From assembly GCF_003967535.1 (NCBI RefSeq), contig NZ_BIFR01000001.1:1611001-1675000 (forward strand): a DNA stretch of 64,000 nucleotides, in the 5' to 3' direction. The position numbers and the translations under genes were made by a program. A model generated the notes under the pieces. That model saw only the letters and a list, made by a program, of their open reading frames with translations. It was not told where the DNA came from and did no database searches. This stretch comes from Tengunoibacter tsumagoiensis. GTDB taxonomy: Bacteria; Chloroflexota; Ktedonobacteria; Ktedonobacterales; Ktedonobacteraceae. Positions 54,913-64,000 of this stretch are shown piece by piece (the first letter of the stretch is position 1; each line of letters opens with the position of its first letter).

Positions 54913-57306
54913 CTATTTTGTAGTGATAGCAAAGACATGTAGATTGCCTCGATCGACATGGCCTGGTAGTGTGACGCTCTGAATTGTTTTTCCGGCCTGA
55001 AGCGCAACATCTGTATAAAAGATATTGGGCATATGATCCTGCATTCCACCATGAGGGACATTGCGATAAGGTGTAACGGCGACGACTTGATTATTGGCCA
55101 GAGGCGCCGAACCATTGTGATTCAAGGTCCAATCGCTAAAAGCCAGTTGAAAATCCTGAGTACTGCCATCGGTATAGGTAATGGTTGCCTCACCAGTGGC
55201 AGGTCCAAGTCCTGAAGCACCCAGAAACGAGAGCGTCGTCGCACCCTGGACAGGAGTAATCGCAATCTTCTGGCCCTGTGCGACAACATTATCAGGCTGT
55301 CCCGCAGCAACATTTGGCCAGACAAAATTCGCACCGTTGAAGGTCACCATACCACCAGGGGTCAGTCCAGCGTTTTGAAGTGCTTGAGCTGAATAGCTAA
55401 TGCCCAGGCTATCAAAATTGGCCCCTTGCTGATCACCATCATTGCTAATGGCTGTATTGTTGAACGGTAACGAGATAGCAGTCTGTCCTCCACCAGTATT
55501 GCCAGTGCCGGTGCCAGTGCCAGTATTACCAGTGCCAGTGCCAGTGCCAGTGCCAGTGTCGGTGCCAGTGCCAGTGCCAGTGCCGGTGCCAGTGCCAGTG
55601 CCAGTATTACCAGTGCCAGTGCCAGTGCCAGTGCCAGTATTACCAGTGCCAGTATTACCAGTGCCAGTGCCAGTATTGCCAGTGCCGGTGCCAGTCCCAG
55701 TATTGCCAGTGCCAGCACCTGTCCCGGTCCCTTTGCCAGTAGCGGCACATTGGAGATTTACCGTTCCGTTAGCAAATGCCACTGTACAATTCTGACCATT
55801 GATGGTTGTTGTCCCCATACAACCAGCGACTGCGGTTCCATTGATATTACAGTTTGGAGCCATCGTACCAGTGCCGGTCCCAGTGCCAGTGCCAGTGCCA
55901 GTCCCGGTCCCAGTGCCAGTGCCAGTCCCGGTCCCAGTGCCAGTGCCAGTGCCAGTCCCTGTTGCAGGTGTTGTATTGATGGGCTGACCATTGAGCGTTG
56001 CACTGATAGCGACGCCATTGCCATCCTGAGTTGTGGCTAGTGGGTCGGCTTTGCCCAATAATTGGACACAATTGAGGTTATCGGCGCCAAACGCATTTAC
56101 AAAGCGCTGAATTAAGAATGTAAAGAGCGTGTTGCCGACGGCTGGATCGGGAGCATTTCCTTTGACGGTAAGAGGAGCATCGAGCACCAGTCGAGGAACC
56201 GCAATATCAAGCAATTGCTGACAATAAGCCTTGCCACTGGCAGCATTCTGATTTCCAGCGGGCTTCTGATCGACGCCAATGCGATAGGCATTGGTTTTAT
56301 TGAGATCAGCGTTGCCATTATTCAGCGTCATGGGATCAATCAATGGTACGAGCGCAACTGGTGCGGCCTGATGCGTTGCCGCCATCAGTTCATTAAGAGG
56401 GAGTGCCGTGATCATCTGCCCTGGATCAGCGAGATCAGGAGCTTTCCAGGGAGTACAGCCCAGCACTCCATCCAACGCAATAGAGACCAGACGATTATCA
56501 CTGCCATTCACCTGAGTCTGAGCATTCTGTAGCGCCATGCTATTGGCAGCGTTCATCTGAGCAGTCTGCCCATCGCCATTAATCAGATAGGTTGTGGTCA
56601 CATTATCGCTTTGATCCTGATCGACAACACTAAAATCGCGAACAGTTGGACAGGGCTGTCCATCTTTAGCCGTTCCTAAAGCAGGCGGTGTGAGCTTGCC
56701 AGCTTTAATCGCCTGACGTGCAGCTTGGAAAAAAGCGGGGGCGTTACAATAGGCGAACTGACCAAAGATGGTACCATCGGTGCCATTGACGCATGTCCCT
56801 TGTTGGAGACTACCATTGGAATCTTTTAGAGTGAGCGTCCCGCCATTAAAACCGAACCAGAGTCCAACGATGCCATTGGCCGGTAGCTGTGGAACAACCG
56901 GTTTGATAGCAGGTTCTTTGCCCTGATCAACGACGAGTGGATTATAGATACTAATCTGTCCGGTTGCGGGATCGATCACTGCTCCCTGCACAAAGGCTGC
57001 CTGCGTGGCATTGGCTTCATTGCAGGGACCATTGGCTGGATCGAGGGGAGCCAATTGATAGGGAGTGGCCAGACCCTCTGCTGAAAGTGGATTGGGGGGA
57101 ACAAGCAATGTGCAATCTGCATTGACAGCGGCAGCGTGAGAGCCGAAGAGCGGACGCACAAAGAAAAAAATACTTGCTCCAACTACGATCAACAAGGTCA
57201 CTACAATGCTCACCAGTGCCAGTGGAGAGAAGGGTCCACGGCGTCTTGCCCCATACTTGATGGCATTTGGCTTGCCATGCGCTGGTGGTCTCGTTAACAG
57301 ATCCAT
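54913..57306 (-). CDS. Membrane-anchored protein with Gly-Thr repeats and a C-terminal beta domain
   Basis: A 797-residue protein. One N-terminal transmembrane anchor (~residues 28-52) is followed by a large globular part (~55-420) with Cys pairs. Two low-complexity stretches of alternating Gly-Thr (with Asn) at about 445-485 and 520-610 flank a short Cys-containing insert. A C-terminal ~170-residue domain begins [20 protein letters not shown] and includes [21 protein letters not shown] and a final LHVFAITTK. This C-terminal domain resembles modules at the ends of actinobacterial glycosidases. The large central part is unassigned. Confidence 0.65.
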   Translation of the reverse strand: MDLLTRPPAHGKPNAIKYGARRRGPFSPLALVSIVVTLLIVVGASIFFFVRPLFGSHAAAVNADCTLLVPPNPLSAEGLATPYQLAPLDPANGPCNEANATQAAFVQGAVIDPATGQISIYNPLVVDQGKEPAIKPVVPQLPANGIVGLWFGFNGGTLTLKDSNGSLQQGTCVNGTDGTIFGQFAYCNAPAFFQAARQAIKAGKLTPPALGTAKDGQPCPTVRDFSVVDQDQSDNVTTTYLINGDGQTAQMNAANSMALQNAQTQVNGSDNRLVSIALDGVLGCTPWKAPDLADPGQMITALPLNELMAATHQAAPVALVPLIDPMTLNNGNADLNKTNAYRIGVDQKPAGNQNAASGKAYCQQLLDIAVPRLVLDAPLTVKGNAPDPAVGNTLFTFLIQRFVNAFGADNLNCVQLLGKADPLATTQDGNGVAISATLNGQPINTTPATGTGTGTGTGTGTGTGTGTGTGTGTGTGTGTGTMAPNCNINGTAVAGCMGTTTINGQNCTVAFANGTVNLQCAATGKGTGTGAGTGNTGTGTGTGNTGTGTGNTGTGNTGTGTGTGTGNTGTGTGTGTGTGTGTDTGTGTGTGTGNTGTGTGTGNTGGGQTAISLPFNNTAISNDGDQQGANFDSLGISYSAQALQNAGLTPGGMVTFNGANFVWPNVAAGQPDNVVAQGQKIAITPVQGATTLSFLGASGLGPATGEATITYTDGSTQDFQLAFSDWTLNHNGSAPLANNQVVAVTPYRNVPHGGMQDHMPNIFYTDVALQAGKTIQSVTLPGHVDRGNLHVFAITTK
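55490..55740. repeat. Hexanucleotide repeat (GTGCCA-type) coding for Gly-Thr, block 1
   Basis: About 250 bases of CCAGTG/CCGGTG-type 6-mers with a few CAGTATTAC variants that encode Asn. A unit of 6 keeps the frame when copies are lost or gained, so length variation should be tolerated. Confidence 0.9.
55868..55966. repeat. Hexanucleotide repeat, block 2
   Basis: About 100 bases of the same CCAGTG/CCGGTC 6-mer, 130 bases away from block 1 in the same gene, encoding uninterrupted Gly-Thr. Confidence 0.9.
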
Positions 57307-57820
57307 ACTCTCTTTACCATCTCCTGTGTGTTATATATTCGAATGTAACGATTAATAGGACACTTGTTTGTTGAGAAATATGTCAAAGTGCTTCAATGAA
57401 GTATGTTACATGGTATTTTTGATCATTTGCCATTTCTGAGGATGAGGTAGTAGAGAGGTACTACAAGGTGGTTAAGGTTTTATGAATTTCGACAGGCGTC
57501 CGCCTAACTATGTTTGCCTGTAGAACGTAATAGAGATAGTGCCCATTCTTTCACTTCATTGCAGTATCCATTGCAGTATCCTAAGAAGGAGAGGAGAAAA
57601 TTTCTCTCGTTTCAAGGGTCATCTCATGGAGAGGAGAAGGTCAGCTATGCTTTCCAGGCAAAAAGAGAGCGAAAACATTCAGAGGTTCAATCGTGTTGTT
57701 AGTGGCAGTTTGCGCTCAGAAGTTGTGCTCACAAGCTGACGATGAGGCTCTTTGGGGAGACAGTCATTTAGTACTACATTTCTATGCGGAAGGCAGTTTA
57801 CATTTAGAAGGATAGCAGAA
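57307..57820. other. Divergent intergenic region before the S9 peptidase
   Basis: About 510 bases with no supported gene. A perfect 12-base tandem (CATTGCAGTATC at 57557-57568 and 57569-57580) and a purine-rich AGAAGGAGAGGAG that serves no start codon are the only features. Confidence 0.4.
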
Positions 57821-59668
57821 ATGGCGACACTTTCACAGACTGAATTGATTCCCAGGACCGTACTATTTGGGAATCCTGAGAAAACGAGTCCGCGTATTTC
57901 GCCTGATGGGAAGCATCTGGCATATCTTGCTCCAGTGGAGGGTGTACTCAACGTCTGGGTCGGCACAATTGGGAGTGATGATTTTCATGCAGTGACCAGA
58001 GATACGGATCGTGGAGTACGGTTTTATTTTTGGGCTTTTGATAATCGGCATATTCTCTACATTCAGGACGTTGGTGGCAACGAGAACTGGCGTCTGTATG
58101 CAACCAACATTCAGACGGAAGAGACACGCGATCTGACGCCGTTTGAGGATGTACAGGTACAGATTCTGGATCAAGATAAGCATTTTCCGAATGAACTGCT
58201 TATTGCCATGAATAAAGAGAATCCTCAAGTGCACGATGTCTATCATCTAGATCTGACAACAGGTGGGCTGCGGCGCATCGCTGAGAACCCAGGTACCATT
58301 GCTCAATGGGTCATTGATGCACAATTTCGCGTCCGAGGGGCCCTGGCAGCCCAGCCCGACGGGAGTATGGAGCTCCTCATCCGCGACGAAGAGAGCGCTC
58401 CCTGGCGGAGCCTGCTGACATGGAATACCGATGATGTCCTGACGAGCGGGCCTGTTGGTTTCAGTCTGGATGGTCAGATGCTGTACCTGATTGACTCACG
58501 AGGCGTTAATGCTGGTCGGTTGCTAAAAATGGATCTTCAGACGGAAGAGATAACGGTGATGGCCGAAGACCCACAATATGATGTGGGAGGGGCAATTATC
58601 CATCCAGACACCCACGAGATTCAGGCTGTAGCTTTTAATAAAGACCGTATGGAATGGACTGTCCTGGATGAGAGTATCAGACTGGATATTGACCGTATTC
58701 ATGATATTCATGAGGGTGATTTCTCGCTGGTCAGCCGTGACAATGCCGACACAACGTGGCTGATAGCATTTGTCGTAGATAATGGACCTGTGCCATACTA
58801 TGTCTATGATCGTAAAAAGCAGAGCGCAGTCTTTCTGTTTGATAACCAGCCTGCATTAAGTAAGTATACATTGGCCCAGATGGAGCCGATCACCTTTACT
58901 GCTCGAGATGGCTTAATTGTCCATGGCTACTTGACGGTCCCGGCTGGTGAGAGGAAGAGCCAGTTGCCATTAGTGCTTAACGTGCATGGTGGTCCCTGGC
59001 ATCGTGACGCCTGGGGATATCACCCTGAAGCCCAATGGCTAGCAAATCGCGGCTACGCCTGTCTGCAAATAAATTACCGTGGCTCGACTGGATATGGGAA
59101 AGCCTTTCTGAATGCAGGCAATAAAGAGTGGGGCCGTAATATGCACAATGATCTGGTTGATGCTGTCAACTGGGCAGTGGAGCAGGGCATTGCAGATGCC
59201 GGACGTGTTGCAATCTATGGTGGTTCTTATGGGGGATATGCAGCCCTTGTCGGAGCAACATTTACCCCAGATCTCTTCTGTTGTGCAGTAGATATTGTAG
59301 GCCCGAGCAACCTTGTCACGCTCATTCGGTCATTTCCAGCTTACTGGTCGACCTATCTCGCTGATATGTATAAACGTGTGGGCAATCCTGACACGGACGA
59401 AGAATTTTTACATTCGCGTTCCCCATTGTTCTTTGTTGATAAGATCAAGATCCCCATCTTAATTGCTCAGGGAGCAAACGATCCACGTGTCAAGCAGGAG
59501 GAATCTGAACAGATAGTAGCCGCCATGAAGAACAAAGGCATTAGCTACGAATATCTTCTTTTCCCCGATGAAGGGCATGGTTTTGCCAAACCTGCCAATC
59601 GCTTAAAGTTTTACGCAGCAGCCGAAAAATTTCTGGCGACCCATCTGGGTGGGCGGTACGAAGACTGA
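57821..59668 (+). CDS. S9 family peptidase (acylaminoacyl/prolyl-oligopeptidase type)
   Basis: A cytosolic serine oligopeptidase of 615 residues. The N-terminal ~340 residues form a beta-propeller (repeated GKHLAYLAPVEGVLNVWV, HILYIQDVGGNENW strands). The C-terminal alpha/beta-hydrolase carries the oxyanion segment NVHGGPW, the nucleophile in YGGSYGGYAAL, Asp in GANDPRVK and His in DEGHGFAKP. ATG 57821 has AGAAGGA 8 bases upstream; the longer frame to 57752 is not supported. Followed after 32 bases by prs. Confidence 0.9.
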   Translation: MATLSQTELIPRTVLFGNPEKTSPRISPDGKHLAYLAPVEGVLNVWVGTIGSDDFHAVTRDTDRGVRFYFWAFDNRHILYIQDVGGNENWRLYATNIQTEETRDLTPFEDVQVQILDQDKHFPNELLIAMNKENPQVHDVYHLDLTTGGLRRIAENPGTIAQWVIDAQFRVRGALAAQPDGSMELLIRDEESAPWRSLLTWNTDDVLTSGPVGFSLDGQMLYLIDSRGVNAGRLLKMDLQTEEITVMAEDPQYDVGGAIIHPDTHEIQAVAFNKDRMEWTVLDESIRLDIDRIHDIHEGDFSLVSRDNADTTWLIAFVVDNGPVPYYVYDRKKQSAVFLFDNQPALSKYTLAQMEPITFTARDGLIVHGYLTVPAGERKSQLPLVLNVHGGPWHRDAWGYHPEAQWLANRGYACLQINYRGSTGYGKAFLNAGNKEWGRNMHNDLVDAVNWAVEQGIADAGRVAIYGGSYGGYAALVGATFTPDLFCCAVDIVGPSNLVTLIRSFPAYWSTYLADMYKRVGNPDTDEEFLHSRSPLFFVDKIKIPILIAQGANDPRVKQEESEQIVAAMKNKGISYEYLLFPDEGHGFAKPANRLKFYAAAEKFLATHLGGRYED

Positions 59669-59700
59669 GTTCGGGTCACAAGTAGTGGGGGAGGCAAGCT

Positions 59701-60654
59701 ATGACAGATGATCTTATCAAGGTCTTTGCAGGCAGTGGGAGCCTTCGTCTAACCGAGCGCATCTGTAACTATTTGCAGATTGCGCAAGGGAAGAGTGAGA
59801 CGTTACGTTTCTCGGATGGCAATATTTTTGTGCGTATTCAAGAGAACGTACGTGGGCGTCGAATCTATATCATCCAATCGACCGTCTTTCCGGCTAACGA
59901 CACCTTTATGGAGCTCCTCTTCTGGATAGACGCGTTTAAGCGAGCTGGTGCTGAGACCGTCACAGTCGTCATACCCTATTTTAGTTATGCGAAAGGAGAC
60001 AAGAAAGACGAGCCACGCGTCTCGATTCGAGCGCGTGTCTGTGCGGATGCGATCGAGGTAGCGGGAGCGGACCGGGTTGTCACGATGGACCTGCATGCGC
60101 CACAGATTCAGGGCTTCTTTCATATCCCTGTCGATAATCTCTATGCGCTTCCATTATTGGGTGAGAGAATCAAGGCGCTTCAATTGGGAGAGAGTGTGAT
60201 TGTCTCGCCCGACGTTGGTTTTGCCCATCAGGCCAGACGCTTTGCCGCCTATCTAGAAATGCCCATCGCAATCGCCTACAAAGAGCGAGTCGCTCATAAT
60301 GAGAATGCCCAGATCCTCCAGATCATTGGCGAAGTCAAAGGGAGAACAGCCATCGTTGTTGATGATTTTACCCTTTCAGGCGGAACATTAGCCGACGTCT
60401 CTCAGAAACTGATTAACTATGGAGCGCGTGAAGTCTATGCGGCCATTACGCATGGAGTCTTTGCCGAAGGCTCATTAGAGCGTCTGGAGCGTAGCCCATT
60501 AAAAAAACTGTTGATTACGGATAGTGTTGAGAACCAGCCTGTCACCTTTAATCACAAGATCGAGGTCGTTTCAGCCGCCTCGATGTTTGGCGAAGCGATT
60601 AAGCGCATCCATAACAGAGAGAGTATTAGTGAAATGTTCTACAGTATTGGTTAA
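59701..60654 (+). CDS. prs: Ribose-phosphate pyrophosphokinase
   Basis: Makes PRPP from ribose-5-phosphate and ATP, feeding purine, pyrimidine, histidine and tryptophan synthesis. Seen: FSDGNIFVRIQENVRGRRIYIIQ (ATP flap), YFSYAKGDKKDEP, DLHAPQIQGFF and the PRPP loop IVVDDFTLSGGTL. The family's usual FGYARQDRKD is FSYAKGDKKDEP and the PRPP loop reads DDFTLSGGT where most have DDxxxTGGT, so it is a divergent member. 317 residues, normal. Confidence 0.9.
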   Translation: MTDDLIKVFAGSGSLRLTERICNYLQIAQGKSETLRFSDGNIFVRIQENVRGRRIYIIQSTVFPANDTFMELLFWIDAFKRAGAETVTVVIPYFSYAKGDKKDEPRVSIRARVCADAIEVAGADRVVTMDLHAPQIQGFFHIPVDNLYALPLLGERIKALQLGESVIVSPDVGFAHQARRFAAYLEMPIAIAYKERVAHNENAQILQIIGEVKGRTAIVVDDFTLSGGTLADVSQKLINYGAREVYAAITHGVFAEGSLERLERSPLKKLLITDSVENQPVTFNHKIEVVSAASMFGEAIKRIHNRESISEMFYSIG

Positions 60655-60977
60655 AGTCTCTGACAGATAGAGATCTGCTAGCCATTATATATAGCATCAT
60701 GACACAACCGAAAGGATAGTGTATAATGTAGCCGCGAGCAGTAGCCTATTATTAAAGGAGTTCAAGCCAGTCAGGTCTTTTTAGGGGCCTGTAGCCAGCG
60801 ATGGTTGCACAGAGGAGGCCGGGCTGCTTATTGGTTAATGAGTGTCTGACCAGACGTGTCCTGGTGTGCTTGCATGAAGGGTTTTGAGTATTCCCACGCA
60901 AAAATGTTCCGCCTCAGGGCGTGCCTTTCTTTCCTGCCATTCTTTATTGAGGGAATGGGTATCCAGAAAGGGATTTT
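60655..60977 (+). promoter_or_regulatory. Promoter and long leader of the kinase-FHA gene
   Basis: ATGACA (60699-60704), 17-base spacer, TATAAT (60722-60727): 5/6 and 6/6 matches. The start codon lies ~245 bases downstream, an unusually long leader with no clear gene and only weak folding by eye. Confidence 0.65.
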
Positions 60978-62183
60978 ATGAACGGTGACATGATTGAGCG
61001 TGTCATAAGGGGTCGTTATAAGCTCATCGATGAACGTGGACGAGGAAGCTTTGCCACAGTCTATGTTGCGCGCGACCTGAATGATAATCGTATTTATGCC
61101 ATCAAAGTCATGCATCTCGAACTTTCCAATGACGGCGAACTGCTAGCGCGTTTCCAGCGAGAGGCTCATATCCTCTTAAATCTCAGTGATCCGCATATTG
61201 TGCGGATCTTTGATTATGGAAACGATGACAATATGCACTATATTGTAATGGACTATATTGATGGGCAGAGTCTCAAGTACTTTATGGTCAATCAGGGCCC
61301 AATGGACGCATTGCGAGCCTTTCACTATGCGCGACAGATCGCGGAGGGGTTAGAGGCGGCCTATAAACAGGGGGTAGTGCATAGGGATATCAAACCTCAA
61401 AATATTCTTATCAATAGTAAGGATATGGTAAAAATTACCGACTTTGGGCTAGCCCGTGGTCGGGATACCGTGACATTAACACAATCTAATGTATTTATGG
61501 GGACGGCCTATTATATTTCGCCCGAACAGGCCGAGAGTGGGCGTTCCGCCGACACGCGTTCTGATCTTTATTCGGTTGCTACAGTCCTGTTTGAAATGTT
61601 GACCGGCTACCCACCGTATAAAGGGGAGACCGCCGTTGACATTGTGTTAAAGCATATCAATGATAAGATCCCATCTGTTTGCCGTCTACGGCCAGATCTG
61701 CCCATGGAGATGGACCCCTTCATGCAAAAGGCTCTGGCGAAGTCGCCTGCCGAGCGCTTTGCAACTCCTCAGGAGTTTATTACCGCTCTTGAGCAGATTC
61801 AGGCTATTGTAGAGCGGGGGCCTGGGAGACCAATCACGGATGGAGGAGGCGTGCGGCCATCGCGGCCAGCGCCGCCTAAAGAAGCTCGTATTATCGTTCT
61901 CTCTAATGGGCAAATTATCCCCTTAAAGAATGAACTGATGGTCGTGGGTCGTCAGGACCCAACTCTGGGGATCTTCCCAGAAATTAGCCTGGCAGATAAA
62001 ACGGTCGGACGGCGGCATGCCTATCTGCGCAATCAGAACGGCACCTATACCGTTGAAGACCTGAATGCTCTCAACAAGACTCGCTTAAATGGAGTAACTT
62101 TGACACCACATGAGGAGCGTACACTTAAAGATGGAGACCTGCTCCGTTTTGGAAGTGTTGAGGTTCGTTTCGAAGCGCGATAG
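60978..62183 (+). CDS. Ser/Thr protein kinase with C-terminal FHA domain
   Basis: A 401-residue signalling protein. The kinase domain (~10-275) has the GRGSFATVY loop, AIKVM lysine, VHRDIKPQNILI, DFGLARG, SPEQA and DTRSDLYSVATVLFEML, all catalytic residues present. A linker then leads to an FHA domain (~305-400) with VVGRQDPTLG, GRRHAYL and LNKTRLNG for phospho-Thr binding. No membrane segment, so cytosolic. AAAGGGA precedes the ATG by 5 bases. It heads a cluster with an FHA protein and a second kinase and may phosphorylate the former. Confidence 0.92.
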   Translation: MNGDMIERVIRGRYKLIDERGRGSFATVYVARDLNDNRIYAIKVMHLELSNDGELLARFQREAHILLNLSDPHIVRIFDYGNDDNMHYIVMDYIDGQSLKYFMVNQGPMDALRAFHYARQIAEGLEAAYKQGVVHRDIKPQNILINSKDMVKITDFGLARGRDTVTLTQSNVFMGTAYYISPEQAESGRSADTRSDLYSVATVLFEMLTGYPPYKGETAVDIVLKHINDKIPSVCRLRPDLPMEMDPFMQKALAKSPAERFATPQEFITALEQIQAIVERGPGRPITDGGGVRPSRPAPPKEARIIVLSNGQIIPLKNELMVVGRQDPTLGIFPEISLADKTVGRRHAYLRNQNGTYTVEDLNALNKTRLNGVTLTPHEERTLKDGDLLRFGSVEVRFEAR

Positions 62184-62342
62184 AATGTGGTGTACAACGA
62201 CTGAGTCGCAGTTGTAGGGGTGCCGCTATGAGGTACCCGATGAGATCGGGTGGCAACAAGCTCGTCCCAGCCTGGCCTGCTTTCCGGCCTGATTGGATGG
62301 CGAGAGGGGATGCCGCCCCTACGCTTTAAGAGGTGAACTGTT

Positions 62343-63614
62343 ATGATAGCGCAAGGGGCACTAGCTTTCGTTCTTGCTTTGCAGACAACGATTATTGCTG
62401 GCGCAGCAGTTGTTCTGGCCCTTATTCTTTTAATCGCTGGTATCTTTCTCTTTCGCAGTGGTAAAAAGAAAGATTCTGATCCAGCAGGCAGGCCTGCGGA
62501 CTGGCAGCGCCAACCTGATGCTGCCGCTGCCTGGCAGCAACAGGCTGGCTCAAATGCTGCCTGGGGACAGCAGCAGGCACAACAACCTGCGGGTTGGGGG
62601 GCTCCCAGTACAGGGGGTCAGCCAGCTAATCCCTGGGGGGCAGCCAATGTAGGGGCTCAGCAGCAGCAGAGTAATCCCTGGGGTGCGGCCAATGTTGATG
62701 CTCAGCAGCAGCAGAATAATCCCTGGGGCCAGCAGGCCCAGCCTCAGGCTCAGCAGCCATGGGGCCAGCAGCAACAGAGTAATCCCTGGGGTCAGCAGGC
62801 TCAGGCGCAGTCTCAGCCTGGAAATGAGTGGGGAGCAGCCGCCCCTGCCTCAGCCGCCCAGCAGCAGAGCAATCCGTGGGGCCAGCAGCAAGCTCAGCAG
62901 CAGAATAATTCCTGGGGCCAGCAGGCTCAGGCCCAGCAGCAGAGCAATCCCTGGGGCCAGCCAGCGAATGTGCCTGCTCAGCAGCAAGCCCAGCAGAGTA
63001 ATCCCTGGGGTGCAGCCAATCCTCAGGCCCAGCCATGGGAACAGACCCCTGCACCAGCCGCCCAGGATGCATGGGCTCAGCCTCAGGCGAACCAGGGCCA
63101 GTCGTGGGGTCAGCCAGCTCAGCAAGGGCCAGCCTCTTTTGGAGGCGGTTCGGGCCAATCCTGGAACCAGCCAGCAGCACCTTTTCAGCAGGCTCAGCCA
63201 GCGGCCAATGCAGCCTGGCCACAGCCTGGGGGCTTTGGTGTGCCAGCTGATAGCGATAAGACCGTCTTACGTGGCGTCTCTCAGCCTGGAATACAGCCAG
63301 GTCTGGGTGGAGCATTAGGATATGTACGTGTAGAAGAGGGCAAAGAGCCCGGACGTATCTTTGAGGTGCGCAAAGAATCTTTAAGCATTGGGCGCAGCCG
63401 TGAGAGCGATATCTTCTTAGAAGATCTGGCGGTTTCACGCTTGCATGCCACCATTGTAAATATGGGGAATGGCAACTACATGCTAAAAGACGAAGGGAGC
63501 GCCAACGGCACAAAGGTCAATGGACAACTGGTAAATAAATTTCAGACCTATCAGTTGCAAGAGGGCGATCGTGTTCAACTTGGTCAGACCGTCCTTGTCT
63601 TTGGCCGTAAATAA
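62343..63614 (+). CDS. FHA-domain membrane protein with NPWGQQ-type repeats
   Basis: A 423-residue protein. One N-terminal transmembrane helix (~5-35) and a basic stop-transfer GKKKDS are followed by ~265 residues of low-complexity Gln/Ala/Trp/Asn/Pro sequence with a recurring SNPWGQQ motif. A Thr in DKTVLRG (~residue 306) is a plausible kinase target. The C-terminal FHA domain (~335-423) has SIGRSRESDIFLEDLAVSRLHA and DEGSANGTKVNG. It probably recognises phosphorylated partners of the kinases on either side. The repeat may drive self-association. Confidence 0.85.
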   Translation: MIAQGALAFVLALQTTIIAGAAVVLALILLIAGIFLFRSGKKKDSDPAGRPADWQRQPDAAAAWQQQAGSNAAWGQQQAQQPAGWGAPSTGGQPANPWGAANVGAQQQQSNPWGAANVDAQQQQNNPWGQQAQPQAQQPWGQQQQSNPWGQQAQAQSQPGNEWGAAAPASAAQQQSNPWGQQQAQQQNNSWGQQAQAQQQSNPWGQPANVPAQQQAQQSNPWGAANPQAQPWEQTPAPAAQDAWAQPQANQGQSWGQPAQQGPASFGGGSGQSWNQPAAPFQQAQPAANAAWPQPGGFGVPADSDKTVLRGVSQPGIQPGLGGALGYVRVEEGKEPGRIFEVRKESLSIGRSRESDIFLEDLAVSRLHATIVNMGNGNYMLKDEGSANGTKVNGQLVNKFQTYQLQEGDRVQLGQTVLVFGRK

Positions 63615-63777
63615 GCACAGGTAGAGGCAGGGCTTGTATGCTTAGAGCAAGGACTGCCAGAGATTTTCCAACAGTGTCAATTAGAGAGGAAACGGTGCCA
63701 CGGGTGCTTACCTGCAGCTCCGCCTCTGAAATCCAGCAGAGGAGAGGCAGACCACGCATGCGTGGCATCATATTATC

Positions 63778-64000
63778 ATGCAGCAAGATGATCTGATAGG
63801 AAAAATGCTCGGCAACTATCGCATTCTGACAACTATTGGACAGGGTGGTATGGCCAGGGTATATAAAGCGCATCAGGAGAATCTGGGACGAGATGTCGCG
63901 GTGAAGGTTCTTCCGCCCTGGTATGCCGCGGATCGGAACTTCGTTGAGCGTTTTAACCTTGAGGCCAGATTAGTTGCCGGACTCTCTCATCCCAATATTG
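63778..64000 (+). CDS. Ser/Thr protein kinase, N-terminal part (runs off window)
   Basis: Starts MQQDDLIGKMLGNYRILTTI. It has the Gly-rich loop GQGGMARVYKA, the lysine in VAVKVL and a helix C with NFVERFNLEARLVAGLSHPNI. The rest lies beyond position 64000. No good ribosome site is seen before ATG 63778, and a CCACGCATGCGTGG palindrome (63752-63765) precedes it; M10 at 63805 is another possible start. Third member of the kinase/FHA cluster. Confidence 0.85.
   Translation, partial: MQQDDLIGKMLGNYRILTTIGQGGMARVYKAHQENLGRDVAVKVLPPWYAADRNFVERFNLEARLVAGLSHPNI

Noticed and set aside
55362..56071. Long plus- and minus-strand frames rich in Pro-Val, Leu-Ala or Trp-His
   Set aside because: Other frames of the 6-base repeat, open only because the unit is a multiple of three and has no stop.
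62218..62322. GTAGGGG/CCCCTAC inverted ends as a third array of the palindromic element
   Set aside because: Only seven bases match; the inner arms and flanks are unrelated.

Overview
The window is 64 kb of bacterial chromosome with about 50% G+C and no prophage, transposase or CRISPR. The gene mix points to a Chloroflexota of the Ktedonobacteria type. It has several Ser/Thr kinases with FHA partners, a MocR regulator, an S53 peptidase lipoprotein, a glycine-rich RRM protein, complex I genes, transcription-attenuating T-box leaders, and many large secreted or membrane proteins with T/P/G-rich linkers. This placement is inferred from protein style and was not computed.

Layout. 1-5.8 kb: the end of a DinB-like protein, asd, an S53 peptidase lipoprotein, two CHAP-domain membrane-anchored proteins and a small cysteine-rich protein. 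6-16 kb: a MocR regulator, a membrane protein with a gamma-glutamylcyclotransferase-like domain, yvcK, a possible small RNA, an aldo/keto reductase, an RRM protein, a membrane protein and a GH15 glucoamylase-like enzyme. 16.1-16.6 kb: an array of ~160-bp palindromic elements. 16.6-21.6 kb: a lipoprotein, a Ca2+/H+ antiporter and a zinc-ribbon pseudokinase. 21.8-28.3 kb: nuoJKLMN, the membrane arm of complex I without nuoA-I next to it. 28.5-33.9 kb: two secreted proteins, a DprE1/DprE2-like pair, a surface protein and rlmB. 34-37.5 kb: two paralogous receiver-like/V4R-like proteins on either side of a second array of the same palindromic element, in the opposite orientation. 37.8-48.5 kb: a heterodimeric ABC exporter, mscL with a zinc ribbon, apt, a nitroreductase, an L,D-transpeptidase, a PP2C phosphatase and two tandem metallophosphoesterases. 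48.7-53.3 kb: argH-argG and hisG, divergently transcribed, each behind its own T-box leader. 53.4-57.3 kb: a secreted lipase-like protein and a Gly-Thr-repeat membrane protein. 57.8-64 kb: an S9 peptidase, prs and a kinase/FHA signalling cluster that runs off the window.

How parts work together. argH/argG and hisG appear to be controlled by tRNA charging: the leaders show specifier codons CGC (Arg) and CAC (His), each preceded by GAA and followed by A, with an AGTA motif upstream, a T-box and a terminator. The kinase-FHA, FHA and second kinase genes at the right edge form one phospho-signalling locus, and the PP2C at 45.7 kb could be an opposing phosphatase. nuoJKLMN must work with NuoA-I encoded elsewhere. 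Many intergenic gaps carry long, nearly perfect hairpins (14-29 bp stems), probably terminators.

The least explained items are the palindromic arrays, the receiver/V4R paralogs around one of them, the pseudokinase and the possible small RNA.
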